In this document: positions 1 through 9,125 of the stretch, piece by piece
How positions within the stretch are numbered: the stretch's first letter is position 1
How the letters are laid out: every line of letters starts with the position of its first letter
Source: Zoogloea oryzae
GTDB taxonomy: Bacteria; Pseudomonadota; Gammaproteobacteria; Burkholderiales; Rhodocyclaceae
NCBI RefSeq assembly: GCF_030161255.1
Contig: NZ_BSPX01000004.1
Coordinates: 62,001-126,000 of the forward strand
Length of the DNA stretch: 64,000 nt
Direction of reading: 5' to 3'
Made by a program: the position numbers and the translations under genes
The notes under the pieces: model-generated
Databases searched by the model: none
What the model was told of the DNA's origin: nothing
The model's input: only the letters and a program-made list of their open reading frames with translations

Positions 1-1
1 G

Positions 2-865
2 CTGGATGTGAGCCAGCTTCATCTCCAGCCAGGCCAACGCGAGATCGTCGGGCAGATGCTGCGCACCAACGAGCAGTTCACCCTGGCCGCCGAGGTCGGA
101 CTCAAGGAGCAGCGCCCGGAGGACTACATCGTCCACGCGCTGGTGGACTTCGATGACATCGACTACTTCACCCACGCCGACCTCCTCTACGACCTCGCAG
201 GCCAGATGGTGCAGCACCTGCGCAGTTATCTGTCCGAGGACGAAGCCATCAGCGTCCTCGATCGTGACCGCCGCTTGATCGCACGGGAAATCCACGCGCA
301 GATGACGGCCCACTTCTGGGAAGAGGCGACGGAGTACGAGGTGCAGGTCAGTCGCGGTTTCACCGAACTCAGGCCTTGCAACTGCACCGCTACGGCAGGC
401 CAGACGGCCCACCACTTCCGGGAGACCGTGACCGAGACCAGTCGCATCAAGCAGATGCTCTTCGGTGGCTTCGCGCGTTGTCTGTATCCGCTGCAGAAGT
501 TCGACTCGGATACCGAGCGGCGCTTCGCCATCATCCTGGAGCGCGACGCCTTGAAGTGGTTCAAGCCCGCGAAGGGGCAGTTCCAGATCTACTACAAGCT
601 CGGCACCGAGCAGCCGGAATACATCCCCGACTTCGTCGCCGAGACGGACGCGATCATCTTCATAGTGGAGACCAAGGCGCGCGCCGACATCAACACGCAG
701 GAGGTTCAGGCCAAGGCCGCTGCCGCCATGCGCTGGTGCAAGCACGCATCTGATCACGCGGCGAGCGTAGGCACCAAGCCCTGGAAGTACCTGCTGGTGC
801 CCCATGACGAAGTCAGCGAGTCGAAACGGCTCGCGGATTACCTGCGCTTTGAGGTCAAGGCGTAA
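2..865 (+). CDS. type III restriction subunit (Res-like), C-terminal fragment
   Basis: The reading frame is already open at the window edge, so this is the C-terminal part of a longer protein. A GTG at position 8 is the first possible internal start but is unlikely to be the true one. About 287 residues are visible. Near the C-terminus there is a PD-(D/E)xK nuclease signature: YIPDF, a short hydrophobic strand, then ETKA. This arrangement is typical of the endonuclease domain at the end of Res subunits of type III restriction enzymes and related helicase-nucleases. The helicase part and any Mod methyltransferase would lie to the left, outside the window. It is followed on the same strand, 114 bases later, by an AAA_13 ATPase, which suggests a two-gene defence cargo. 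The nuclease fold is seen; the type III assignment is an inference from a fragment. Confidence 0.7.
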   Translation: MDVSQLHLQPGQREIVGQMLRTNEQFTLAAEVGLKEQRPEDYIVHALVDFDDIDYFTHADLLYDLAGQMVQHLRSYLSEDEAISVLDRDRRLIAREIHAQMTAHFWEEATEYEVQVSRGFTELRPCNCTATAGQTAHHFRETVTETSRIKQMLFGGFARCLYPLQKFDSDTERRFAIILERDALKWFKPAKGQFQIYYKLGTEQPEYIPDFVAETDAIIFIVETKARADINTQEVQAKAAAAMRWCKHASDHAASVGTKPWKYLLVPHDEVSESKRLADYLRFEVKA

Positions 866-979
866 TTGAGTTGCCCTCGATCGACTTCGATGAGCAAGAG
901 CGATTCCGGCAAGGCACCCAGGCGGCGGGAAATCGCCGCTTCACGGGCATGATGAACCGGCAGGGAAGAGGAACAAGAA

Positions 980-3607
980 ATGCAGAAGCCCGCCGCACAG
1001 CAGAAGACCGTCCTGGATACGATTCTGGACTGGTCAAAGGATCGTCCACTCTGGCAGCGTGATGCCCTGCGCCGCATCATCGCAAACGGCCGTCTGACGG
1101 ACGCCGATATCGGCGAACTCGTGGACCTTTGCAAACAGGGCAAAGGTGCCCCCGTAGGCGCGCTGAAAGCGGTACCGCTGGAGAAGGCCCACCTTCCGGC
1201 CAACCCCGGTCAGACCGCCGCGGTATCGCTTCTGTCGATCGCCGACGTGACCGGCGTGAACAACCTTGCCGCCGGCCAAACCCTCGGCTTCGAGCCGAAT
1301 GGAATCACGATCATCTACGGCGACAACGGTGCGGGCAAGTCCGGCTACGCACGAATCCTGAAGCGCGCATGTCGTGCAAGGCATGCCGGAAAGATCGAAC
1401 CCAATGTGTATGCCGATCAGCCCCCGAAGCGCGTCGGCGCGAACATCACGTACGGGGTCGGCGGTGTGCCGCAGCCGGTCGAACAGTGGCAGAACGGCGT
1501 GAATCCGCATGCAACGCTGTCAGCGGTGAGCGTGTTCGATAGCGACTGCGCCTCAGTGCATATCCGCGAGAAGAACGAAGTCGCATTCCGCCCCTTTGGC
1601 CTGGACGTACCGGATGAGCTTGCTGCAGCCTGCCAGGCGGTGAAGGATGCCCTCGCAGCTGAGCAGAAGCAGCTTGAGAAGGCCCGCAATCCGATCTTTG
1701 CGGCGCCGACCTGGAAGGCCACCACGGCCGTGGGGAAGGCGCTTGCCGCGCTGAACGCCAACACAGACGCAAAGAAGATCGAAGCCCTGGCGGCGCTCTC
1801 GGCAGACGAAAGCGCCCGTCTTGAGCGTCTGCGGGAAGACCTGTCGAAGAATCCGACCAAGGCGGCGGCGGAACAGACCGTCAAAGCCGACAACGTCATG
1901 CGGCTGATTACCGTGGTGAACAGCGTTGCAGCCAGAACCACCGATGAGGACCTGCTGGCAGCCGCTGCCCTCGCGAGGGACGCACGGTCGAAACGGGACG
2001 CTGCACGTCTTGCCGCGGAGAAGGCCTTCACGGGCGAACCCCTTGCCGGCGTCGGCGGCGAGACGTGGCGGGCGCTTTGGGATTCCGCCCGACGCTACTC
2101 GACGGAGATCGCATACCCCGGACAGCCGTTCCCGCCGTCGGCCGAAGACGCGCATTGCATGCTTTGCCAGCAGCCATTGGAAGCTGAGGCACGTGCACGG
2201 ATGGCACGCTTCGAGGATTTCATCCAGAAGGACACGGAACAGCTGGCACGCGAGGCAGAGAAGGCAGCTCAGACCGCACGGCAGACCATAGCTGCCGGGG
2301 CAATCGGCACGCGGGCGGTGAAGGCCAGTCTTGACGAGCTGGGCCTCCAGAATGAGGTGCTGCAGCAGCAGACGCGCCGCTTCATCGCCGCAGCCCGGCT
2401 GCGGCGCCACGTTCTGCTCAAAGCCCTGGGCGGAAACGGCGAGGTACAGCTTCCGCCCGTTCCACTGTCGCCGCTGCCTGATCTCGGCCAGCTTCAGACC
2501 ACGATCCGCAACTACGCCGCCGAGCTGCGCAAGTCGGCTGACGCGGATGAACGCAAGAAGCTCGAAGCCGATTTCGCCGAGCTGAGCGACCGGGCGCTGC
2601 TCGCCGGCATGCTGCCGGTCGTCACTGACGAAATCCAGCGGCTGAAGACCATCCGGTTTCTGACCGAGTGTGCGGGCGACACGGCGACGAACACCATCAC
2701 CAAGATGGGCAACGACATTGCCGACACCGTGATTACGCCCCGGCTGCGCGACAGATTTCAGGAAGAGATCGTCAGGCTTGCGGCCTCGAAGGTTCGCGTC
2801 GAAATCGTGCGCTCCGGCGGCAAGTACGGTTCACCGCAGTATCAGGTGCGCCTCTTCGCCAAGCCGGATGCCAAGGTCCACGAAATCCTGAGCGAAGGAG
2901 AAAAGACCTGCGTGGCGCTGGCCGCCTTCATGACCGAGCTTGCCACCGCGATGCACCGCTCGGCTCTGGTCTTCGATGACCCGGTGTCCTCGTTGGACCA
3001 TCGCTGGCGTGGGCAGGTGGCCAAGCGTCTCGTGGAAGAAGCGGAGAACCGTCAGGTCATCGTCTTCACGCATGATCTGGTGTTCGTGAACGATCTGAAC
3101 GACCACGCGACGAAGACCGGACGGCCAGTGCGGCTCACGACGCTCAGTCGTGCCGCCGCGGGAGCCGGTATGGTGGCCGACGGCCTGCCCTGGAAGGCCC
3201 AGAGCGTCGAAGATCGCATCGACAAGCTGGAGAAGGCGGCACGTGCGGCAAAGCTGCTGCATGACAACAACCAAGAAGACGAGTACGCGGTCGAGGTGGC
3301 AAAGCTCTACAACGCGTTGCGCGCCACATGGGAGCGCGGCCTGGAGGACATCGCTTTCGTCCGCGTTGTTCAACGCCACAGGGACTACATCAACGCCAAG
3401 GACCTGAAGAAGGTCAGTGCGCTCACCGAGGCTGACTGCGATGCTTTCGCCGCCGGATTCAAGAGGTGCTGCGACATTGTCGACGCACACGATCCATCCA
3501 GCGGCAGGAATGCCGCGCCGCCACCACCTACTGATCTCTTTCAGGACATCCAGGCTTTGAAGGACTGGGCCGCGTCTCTGCGAGACAGGCAGAAGAAGAT
3601 TGCTTGA
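980..3607 (+). CDS. AAA_13 ATPase, RloC/PrrC-like candidate anticodon nuclease
   Basis: The protein has 875 residues. The ATPase is of the SMC/ABC-like AAA_13 type: Walker A GDNGAGKS at residues 114-121, and a Walker B with ABC-type D-loop, LVFDDPVSSLD, around 663-673, followed by a switch region VFTHDL. Between them is an Ala/Glu/Lys-rich segment that probably forms coiled coil, broken by HCMLC, whose C393-x2-C396 looks like a zinc hook. Both features are known in RloC, a translation-disabling anticodon nuclease. The C-terminal domain contains an Arg-x3-Glu pair (R781, E785) and a later His (H837), which could be the Arg-Glu-His catalytic set of PrrC/RloC, although the His spacing is longer than in PrrC. 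GAGGAA eight bases upstream supports the ATG. It follows a restriction gene, and PrrC and RloC are also linked to R-M loci. The ATPase is certain; the nuclease activity is inferred. Confidence 0.75.
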   Translation: MQKPAAQQKTVLDTILDWSKDRPLWQRDALRRIIANGRLTDADIGELVDLCKQGKGAPVGALKAVPLEKAHLPANPGQTAAVSLLSIADVTGVNNLAAGQTLGFEPNGITIIYGDNGAGKSGYARILKRACRARHAGKIEPNVYADQPPKRVGANITYGVGGVPQPVEQWQNGVNPHATLSAVSVFDSDCASVHIREKNEVAFRPFGLDVPDELAAACQAVKDALAAEQKQLEKARNPIFAAPTWKATTAVGKALAALNANTDAKKIEALAALSADESARLERLREDLSKNPTKAAAEQTVKADNVMRLITVVNSVAARTTDEDLLAAAALARDARSKRDAARLAAEKAFTGEPLAGVGGETWRALWDSARRYSTEIAYPGQPFPPSAEDAHCMLCQQPLEAEARARMARFEDFIQKDTEQLAREAEKAAQTARQTIAAGAIGTRAVKASLDELGLQNEVLQQQTRRFIAAARLRRHVLLKALGGNGEVQLPPVPLSPLPDLGQLQTTIRNYAAELRKSADADERKKLEADFAELSDRALLAGMLPVVTDEIQRLKTIRFLTECAGDTATNTITKMGNDIADTVITPRLRDRFQEEIVRLAASKVRVEIVRSGGKYGSPQYQVRLFAKPDAKVHEILSEGEKTCVALAAFMTELATAMHRSALVFDDPVSSLDHRWRGQVAKRLVEEAENRQVIVFTHDLVFVNDLNDHATKTGRPVRLTTLSRAAAGAGMVADGLPWKAQSVEDRIDKLEKAARAAKLLHDNNQEDEYAVEVAKLYNALRATWERGLEDIAFVRVVQRHRDYINAKDLKKVSALTEADCDAFAAGFKRCCDIVDAHDPSSGRNAAPPPPTDLFQDIQALKDWAASLRDRQKKIA

Positions 3608-3693
3608 AACGTGTTTGTTCGCGCCAATGCTGACGTTCTTGACGAAGCAGAGAACCGAAACTATGGCATCGTTTATCTGGCGCAGGGCTGCAG

Positions 3694-4443
3694 CTACAGG
3701 TACTTCTTGAACGTTGCCGCCGCAATGCATACCGCCACGCCGAGCAGTGCGGCGCTGGGCAGAAGGATCAGCAGCGGGTTCACGCTGACCGGCAGTGCCA
3801 GGTAAGCTACCCACGGCAGCACGGCCAGCGGGATCAGGCTGGCCCTGGCGCGGTGATAGATGAACCCCGACTCGCGTCCCGCGCCGAAGCGGCGGATGTC
3901 CCGGCGCACCAGGCCGTCGACCAGCCCGACGAAGGCGGCCATCAGGAACAGCGGCAGGGTCAGGCACAGCACCAGCAGCCGCACGAGGAAGACCAGCGTC
4001 GTATAGGCCGCCGCGATCAGGTAGCTCTCCACGTTCACATAGACCAAGCCGATGTAGTAGCGGAAATCCTTGGTCGGACGATGGCTGCCGGCGCTGGCCT
4101 GCGCCGAGGCGTCGCGTATCCAGTCCAGCAGACCGCTTTTCACGAACAGCCAGTCGTAGCCCTGCTCGACCAGCCGGTGCGCGGTGCGCCCCGGCTCCTG
4201 CACCAGCGCGCTGCGGGTGAAATGCGTGGAAAGCTGATCCAGCTCGTAGTGCAGCATGCCCTGCGCGTGGCGCCAGCCCTGCTCGGGCCAGAAGAAGTGC
4301 ATGCCGACGCATTCGATCAGGATGCACAGCAGCAGCGCGCCGCACAGCACGCCGAAGAAGCGGAACGGCAGCGTGACCAGGCTGGCGATCAGGCCTTGCT
4401 GTCGTTGCTGCTGGCGCTGTGCCGCGACGGCCGGATCGCTCAT
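3694..4443 (-). CDS. TIGR03747 family ICE membrane protein
   Basis: This 249-residue inner-membrane protein has a first hydrophobic segment near residues 20-45, then a soluble stretch with a conserved-looking RPTKDFRYYIGLVYVNVESYL section, then two or three hydrophobic segments in the C-terminal half. The whole architecture matches the TIGR03747 (PFL_4697-like) membrane proteins encoded directly after traD in PFGI-1 class ICEs. The start codon overlaps the traD stop by four bases, which implies translational coupling. It probably supports the coupling protein or mating channel at the inner membrane; no enzymatic motif is visible. Its stop lies 86 bases from the convergent end of the AAA_13 gene, so the cargo begins exactly where the rest of the transfer operon would normally continue. 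Confidence 0.85.
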   Translation of the reverse strand: MSDPAVAAQRQQQRQQGLIASLVTLPFRFFGVLCGALLLCILIECVGMHFFWPEQGWRHAQGMLHYELDQLSTHFTRSALVQEPGRTAHRLVEQGYDWLFVKSGLLDWIRDASAQASAGSHRPTKDFRYYIGLVYVNVESYLIAAAYTTLVFLVRLLVLCLTLPLFLMAAFVGLVDGLVRRDIRRFGAGRESGFIYHRARASLIPLAVLPWVAYLALPVSVNPLLILLPSAALLGVAVCIAAATFKKYL

Positions 4444-6596
4444 GCTTCGGCCTCTTCAGCCGCGGCCATCTGCTTGAAGTCGTCCAGCAGGTCGTCGGGC
4501 AGCGCCTTGTCCTGCAAGCCGGGGACGCCCTGGTTCTCCCACCAGTCTCCTGCCTCGACGTAGTGTTGCCGCATGTAGCCGGCCAGCTCCTGGAGATCCC
4601 TCGGCATGGCTTCGTCGGGGTCGGGTGCCGGCAGCGGCATGCGGACTTTCCAAAGGTTGCCGCCCTCGATCAGCGCGAAGCATTGTCCCTTGGGTAGGGC
4701 CACCACATGCGCCGGCTCGATCAACGGCACGCTGTTGCTGCTGATGCGGTCCTGGGTGTTGGAGGTGAACGCGGTATTGCCGTGCGGGTCGGAGCTGTCG
4801 GTGGCGCCGCTCATAAGTGCCGTGGCATACACCTCGACCTTGGGCAGTTGTCGCGTCAGCAGCTCGGCAGTGGCGGTCTCGCGCACGCGCAGCATGAACA
4901 GGTTGTTGAAGTTGCCGACCACCTGGCCGGCCTTGGCACGGTTGCCGATGCGCGCCTCGATGTCGCTCAAGGTCTGCGTGTAGGCCGTCACCTGCACGCC
5001 GGCACCGCCGCCCTTGTTGACCATCGGAATGAACTCGTCGCCCATGAGTTCATTGAATTCGTCGGCGTGGACGTTGATCGGAATCTTGGTGCCCGCCGCT
5101 GCGCCGGGTAGCCCGTCGTCGATGCCGAACTTGTAGATGTGACCGGCGACCGAGACCAGATCGCTGAACATCGAGTTGCCCACCGCCGCCGCGACCTCGG
5201 CGTCGGACAGCGCATCCAGCCCCACGTAGACCACCGCGCGTTTGCGGATGACCTGCATCCAGTCGAAGATCGGTCGCGGGTCGGACAGGTCGGAATAGTT
5301 CGGTGCGAGCAGTTGCGCGATCTTGCCGGTGGTGAGCTTCTCCAGCAGCGGCAGCAGCGAAGCGACGATCTTGTCGAAGTACGTCCGGTCGTAGCGCACG
5401 GCGCTGCGCAGACCGTCGAGCACGGGGTCATAGACGCGCACTTGGGACAGGTACTGTTCGAGGGCCACCACGCGCTTCTCGCGCCCGATCATGTTGCGCG
5501 GGATGTTCTTGTCGTTCAGCTTGGCTTCGAGCTGGACGATGACCTCCCAGGCCTTCGGCTCGTTCCTGGCGAAGTAGTGCTGGGCGTACTCGATGAACAG
5601 CGCGTCGATGTTGATGACGTGGCGCTGGATCAGCAGGTAGTCCGGCCGCTGTCCCAGTTCCACCAGGGCGCGCGCGATGATGTTGACGAAGCGCCAGGCG
5701 AATTCGCGGAACGCGGCGCTGTTACCTTCGCCCGAGAGCTGCCCGGCGATGCGCGTGGCCACCTCGGAGATCCGTCCGAACCGGCCCACGGCGTTGTAGC
5801 GCGCCGAGATGTCCGGCCAGCCCAGATGGAACACGTAGAACTCGCCTTCGCGCCCGGCGCGCTTGGCCTCGACGTACATGCGCTTCAACAGGTCCGCATC
5901 GCCCTTGGGGTCGAAGACGATCACTACCTCGTGCTCGCCGCGGACCTTGCGGCGGATGTCCTGGGTGATGAACAGCTCGGCCAGCCGCGTCTTGCCCACG
6001 CGCGTGGTGCCCAGCACCAGGCTGTGGCCGACGCGCTCGCCCAGCGGCAGGGTGACGTCGACCTCGTGCGGCTCGATGCCATGCAGGCGCGGCAGTCCGC
6101 CGACCGGCGGCAGCGGCCGCGCGGGGTTGAGCGGGCTGTCCCAGGCCAGCGCGCGCGCCAGCGTCGAGATGGGAAACGGTGCGAACTCAAGCCGCTCCTC
6201 CAGCCGCCGGGCGGCCCGGTAGATCGCCGTCGGCTCGACATAGCGGCGGAACTCCGGCCGGTAGGTCTGCATCAGCCGATGCGTGTGTCGCTGCTCCCAG
6301 CGAAAGCCCCGGCCGACGAACAGCCGTTGCTGACTCACCGGCACGTCGCGGCTGGTCATCACGTAGCGCGGCAAGCAGCGGATGTTGCGGCGATAGCGCA
6401 GGATCGCCCAGGCATCGCGCAGGCGAATCGCGCCGAAGGTCAGGAAGGCCAGCGCCGAGCCCAGGCCGAGCAGCGGGTTCAGCGCGAGCGACCACGGTGC
6501 CACCAGGCACAGAATCGCGGCGCCGGTGCAGACCGCCACGGTATAAAGCTCCACCGCTGGCCGCAGCAGAACCTCGACCGCATGCGGTTGGGCCAT
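4440..6596 (-). CDS. traD: type IV coupling protein TraD
   Basis: This 718-residue ATPase connects the relaxase-DNA complex to the conjugative type IV secretion channel. Two hydrophobic segments lie near the N-terminus (residues about 18-55). Walker A reads GTTRVGKT with K202, and a Walker B-type strand, VVIVFDPKGDADLL, follows about 30 residues later. Further conserved stretches include INVHADEFNELMGDEF and TAYTQTLSDIEAR, typical of VirD4/TraD family coupling proteins. Length and motif order match the SXT/TOL-type TraD (TIGR03743) of PFGI-1 class ICEs. It is the second last visible gene of the block that begins with the PilL-like lipoprotein, and the gap to the upstream TIGR03765 gene is only 8 bases. 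Confidence 0.93.
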   Translation of the reverse strand: MAQPHAVEVLLRPAVELYTVAVCTGAAILCLVAPWSLALNPLLGLGSALAFLTFGAIRLRDAWAILRYRRNIRCLPRYVMTSRDVPVSQQRLFVGRGFRWEQRHTHRLMQTYRPEFRRYVEPTAIYRAARRLEERLEFAPFPISTLARALAWDSPLNPARPLPPVGGLPRLHGIEPHEVDVTLPLGERVGHSLVLGTTRVGKTRLAELFITQDIRRKVRGEHEVVIVFDPKGDADLLKRMYVEAKRAGREGEFYVFHLGWPDISARYNAVGRFGRISEVATRIAGQLSGEGNSAAFREFAWRFVNIIARALVELGQRPDYLLIQRHVINIDALFIEYAQHYFARNEPKAWEVIVQLEAKLNDKNIPRNMIGREKRVVALEQYLSQVRVYDPVLDGLRSAVRYDRTYFDKIVASLLPLLEKLTTGKIAQLLAPNYSDLSDPRPIFDWMQVIRKRAVVYVGLDALSDAEVAAAVGNSMFSDLVSVAGHIYKFGIDDGLPGAAAGTKIPINVHADEFNELMGDEFIPMVNKGGGAGVQVTAYTQTLSDIEARIGNRAKAGQVVGNFNNLFMLRVRETATAELLTRQLPKVEVYATALMSGATDSSDPHGNTAFTSNTQDRISSNSVPLIEPAHVVALPKGQCFALIEGGNLWKVRMPLPAPDPDEAMPRDLQELAGYMRQHYVEAGDWWENQGVPGLQDKALPDDLLDDFKQMAAAEEAEA

Positions 6597-6604
6597 TTGC
6601 GCAC

Positions 6605-7138
6605 CTACTGGTCGACGCCGGTGGACGTGATGAGCACCGGGTAGTGGCGCAGGCCCAGGCGCTGGGCCAGGTCGTCGCCGGAGGCCGGCGACAGGATCAG
6701 GCCGGGCGCCAGCCTACGCAGCGCCGTCAGCGCGGCCATCGACTCCACGTTGACCACCAGGCCCACGGCCTGCAGCTCTCGCAGCGCCGCCTGCCGCTGC
6801 CGCAGCCAGGCGCGCGAACGCTCGTCGTCGCCGATCAGGAACAGCGCCGTCAGGCCCGGCGCCCGGATGACGCGGCGCTGCACCTCGCCCGGCGACAGTT
6901 GCTTCGAGCGCACCGGCAGCATGGCGGCTTCGGCGTCGGCCGCGTTGCCCGCGCGAAGGGCTGGCATCGGGGCCGGCGGCGTGGCCTGATCCGGCTGAGG
7001 ATTCAGCGACTGGTAGTACGGCAGCGCGGAGTCGCCGCCGCGGTCTTCGACGACGATCAGCGGCGCGGAGACGGTCTGGGCGAAGACGGTGGTCGTGGAC
7101 AGCAGCCCGATGGCGGCGATGAGGACGGTGTGGTTCAT
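6605..7138 (-). CDS. TIGR03765 family ICE protein (PFL_4695-like)
   Basis: This 177-residue exported protein starts MNHTVLIAAIGLLSTTTVFAQ, a clear Sec signal peptide with cleavage expected after the Ala-Gln region. The mature part contains APLIVVEDRGGDSALPYYQSL and ends with RHYPVLITSTGVDQ, typical of the TIGR03765 family. That family is always encoded next to traD in PFGI-1 type elements; its molecular role in transfer is not established. The ATG was chosen because it gives the signal peptide and overlaps the stop of the upstream transglycosylase gene by four bases, as in neighbouring pairs. An upstream extension of the same frame would have no signal peptide. Confidence 0.85.
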   Translation of the reverse strand: MNHTVLIAAIGLLSTTTVFAQTVSAPLIVVEDRGGDSALPYYQSLNPQPDQATPPAPMPALRAGNAADAEAAMLPVRSKQLSPGEVQRRVIRAPGLTALFLIGDDERSRAWLRQRQAALRELQAVGLVVNVESMAALTALRRLAPGLILSPASGDDLAQRLGLRHYPVLITSTGVDQ

Positions 7139-7755
7139 GGCGTGGTGGCCTGGAGGGTTGGAACGGGAACGCCGGGGTCGATCACGCGGGTCAGGTGCCG
7201 ATGCACACTGCGCCGGTAGCGCGCTGCGGGTGCCCCGCCGGCGGGCCGGTGGTAGCGGCCGATGGCAAGCAGCCAGTCCTCGCCCGGCGTGTGCTGTTCG
7301 CGCAGGATTTCCGCGGCGACGGCGAGATTGCGGTACGGGTCCAGCAGCTCGCAGGGCTGCGTGTAGCGATGCGCGTGGTAGCCGAGATTGACCTGGCCGA
7401 GGCCGGCGTCGATGCGATTGGCCGGCGTGTGGGCGAGCGCACGGTGCAGCCCCGCGCAGGCCTCGGCGCGGGTGGCATAGCGCTGCGGCGTGCCGGCGAC
7501 GTTGAGCGACCACGGCCAGGGGATCAGGCGCCCGCGCAGCATGGCGCCGCTCTCCTGCAAGGCCACCGCGTACAGCACCGCCGCCGGCACGTCTGCACGA
7601 TGCGCCGCCAGTTGATAGGCCGGCGGCGGCACTTCCCGCGCCAGGGCGGCCAACGCCCAGCCGCCGGTGGCGAGCAGCAGCACGGCGCCGGTACAGCGGA
7701 TGGCGACGCGGGATGGCCGACGCTCCCGGCCCGGAGTACCTATTGCCGCTGCCAT
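7135..7755 (-). CDS. conjugation-associated lytic transglycosylase
   Basis: This 206-residue protein has an N-terminal signal anchor (residues about 18-40). The catalytic domain has the SLT-type layout: ALQESGAMLRG with the probable catalytic Glu, then GLGQVNLGYH, then PYRNLAVAAEILREQ and WLLAIGRYHRP. Enzymes of this kind locally open peptidoglycan so that the transfer apparatus can be assembled. The start at MAAAIG overlaps the upstream TIGR03759 gene by 16 bases. Position and order between TIGR03759 and TIGR03765 are those of PFGI-1 class ICEs. Confidence 0.88.
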   Translation of the reverse strand: MAAAIGTPGRERRPSRVAIRCTGAVLLLATGGWALAALAREVPPPAYQLAAHRADVPAAVLYAVALQESGAMLRGRLIPWPWSLNVAGTPQRYATRAEACAGLHRALAHTPANRIDAGLGQVNLGYHAHRYTQPCELLDPYRNLAVAAEILREQHTPGEDWLLAIGRYHRPAGGAPAARYRRSVHRHLTRVIDPGVPVPTLQATTP

Positions 7756-8468
7756 TGGCCGTTCACCTCGCGCACCACGGCCGGCAGATCGCCGGGGAGG
7801 CCGAGCGACAGCCAGCGCCCCGCATCGTGGTTGAGCGTGATGGTGCGAGCGCGCACCCTGGCCGGGTCGATGCCCGCCTGGGTGGCCCACTGCCGGATGC
7901 GCGCGTCGTCCTGACGGCTGCCGACCATATAGAGGTCGAAGGCCGTGCCGGCCGCCTGCAACTGCTGCACGCGCTGCGCGCACGGTGCGCAGTCGGCCTT
8001 GACGAAAACTGCCAGGCGGCCGGAGCCGGTGTTGCCGGCACCCTGCGCCTTGGCGCCGGGCAGGCTCACGCGCGGCTGGCCGGGAAACAGGCGCTGCCAC
8101 GCCGCGTCGTAGGCGCGCTGGTAGGCCAGCGTCTTGCCGACGCGCCGGGCCTCGGCCTGCACCTGCAACTCCGCGTAGCGCCTGCGCTCCTCCTCGCTAC
8201 GTGCCTCGATGCCCAGCGCCGTGAGCGGATCGAGCTGGGGCGAATAGACCCCGAGCGGCCCCTGCATCAGTTGCCGGTAACGCGCCCACTCCTCGGAGCG
8301 AAGCCCCCACTCCCGCGCCTGCCTCTCGTCGAGCGCGGCATCAGCGCCCGGCTGCACCTGGGCGGGCACCATGCGCGAGTTCGTCACCGGGGCCGGCTGG
8401 GCGGATGCGCCGAAGGCGGCGAAAGCGGCGAAAAGGACGACGGCAGCGAGCAACGACCGCAGGTTCAT
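7740..8468 (-). CDS. TIGR03759 family ICE protein
   Basis: The 242-residue protein begins with a Sec signal peptide (MNLRSLLAAVVLFAAFAAFG). The middle part is charged and helical (EWGLRSEEWARYRQLMQGPLG). The C-terminal third has a thioredoxin-like appearance: LAVFVKADCAPCAQRVQ holds a CAPC motif, followed by FDLYMVGS and a segment about DNA-like substrate-independent redox folds. The family (PFL_4693-like) is a constant part of the ICE conjugation block between the coiled-coil membrane protein and the transglycosylase. A periplasmic thiol or disulfide role for mating-channel proteins is plausible from the CxxC but unproven. Confidence 0.85.
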   Translation of the reverse strand: MNLRSLLAAVVLFAAFAAFGASAQPAPVTNSRMVPAQVQPGADAALDERQAREWGLRSEEWARYRQLMQGPLGVYSPQLDPLTALGIEARSEEERRRYAELQVQAEARRVGKTLAYQRAYDAAWQRLFPGQPRVSLPGAKAQGAGNTGSGRLAVFVKADCAPCAQRVQQLQAAGTAFDLYMVGSRQDDARIRQWATQAGIDPARVRARTITLNHDAGRWLSLGLPGDLPAVVREVNGQWQRQ

Positions 8469-8477
8469 GGCGACCTC

Positions 8478-9125
8478 CTACGGCACCGCGATGCGCTGCG
8501 TCTGGCCGTTCACCTGGAACACGCCCGCCTGCGCCTCGATGGACTGCAGTTGCCAGCCGCCCTCGGCATCGCCCTGGCGCAGCAGCCGGGCGCCCGCGAG
8601 CGAGGCCGCGGCGGTGGAGGTGATCGACAGAAAGCGCTCGCCTCCACGCAGCTCCACGCCGAGCACCCGGAACGGCGGCTCCAGCACCTTGGGCTTCGTC
8701 GCAACCGGAGCGCGCGGGCGAGCGGCGGATGCCACCTGCCGGGTTTTCTCCAGGCGGGTTTCGATTGCGTTCACGCGCGCCAGCAGCGTCTGCAGGTCGA
8801 CGGCCAAGGCCCTCGCCTCATCGGCCTCTTCGAGGCGCGTCATCCGTTCGTCCAGCGCCTGCCGCGCGTTGGCGAATTCGGCCTGGCTGATCGGCACCGG
8901 CCGGCGCTTGTCCGCATTGGCCTGGTGTTCGAGATCGGCCACGCGCAGGCCCAGCGCCTTGACCTGCGCATCCTGTGCGCTGCTCTGGGTCTGTTCGGCG
9001 AGCCGAGACAGGCCGACGCTGTTGATGAGTGCCACGGCACTGATGAGCAGCAGCCAGAAGGCCGCGGCGATCTTGAGCCAGCGCGTGCGGGAATGGCGCT
9101 CGGATGGCGCCTGGGGAAAGGTCAT
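8478..9125 (-). CDS. ICE membrane-anchored coiled-coil protein
   Basis: The 215-residue protein has a short cytoplasmic tail, one membrane segment (about residues 18-40, IAAAFWLLLISAVALINSV) and then a long Ala/Gln/Glu/Arg-rich region (about 45-125) with the heptad character of a coiled coil. The last 80 residues look like a compact periplasmic domain ending VFQVNGQTQRIAVP. It sits between the PilL-like gene, with which it overlaps by four bases, and TIGR03759, the position occupied in related elements by a conserved protein of unknown function. A structural role in the transfer apparatus or pilus base is likely; there is no enzymatic motif. Confidence 0.7.
   Translation of the reverse strand: MTFPQAPSERHSRTRWLKIAAAFWLLLISAVALINSVGLSRLAEQTQSSAQDAQVKALGLRVADLEHQANADKRRPVPISQAEFANARQALDERMTRLEEADEARALAVDLQTLLARVNAIETRLEKTRQVASAARPRAPVATKPKVLEPPFRVLGVELRGGERFLSITSTAAASLAGARLLRQGDAEGGWQLQSIEAQAGVFQVNGQTQRIAVP

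Noticed and set aside
2831..4345. A 504-codon - strand frame spanning the AAA_13 gene end and the TIGR03747 gene
   Set aside because: It overlaps both genes out of frame, is Arg/Ala-rich and has no domain.
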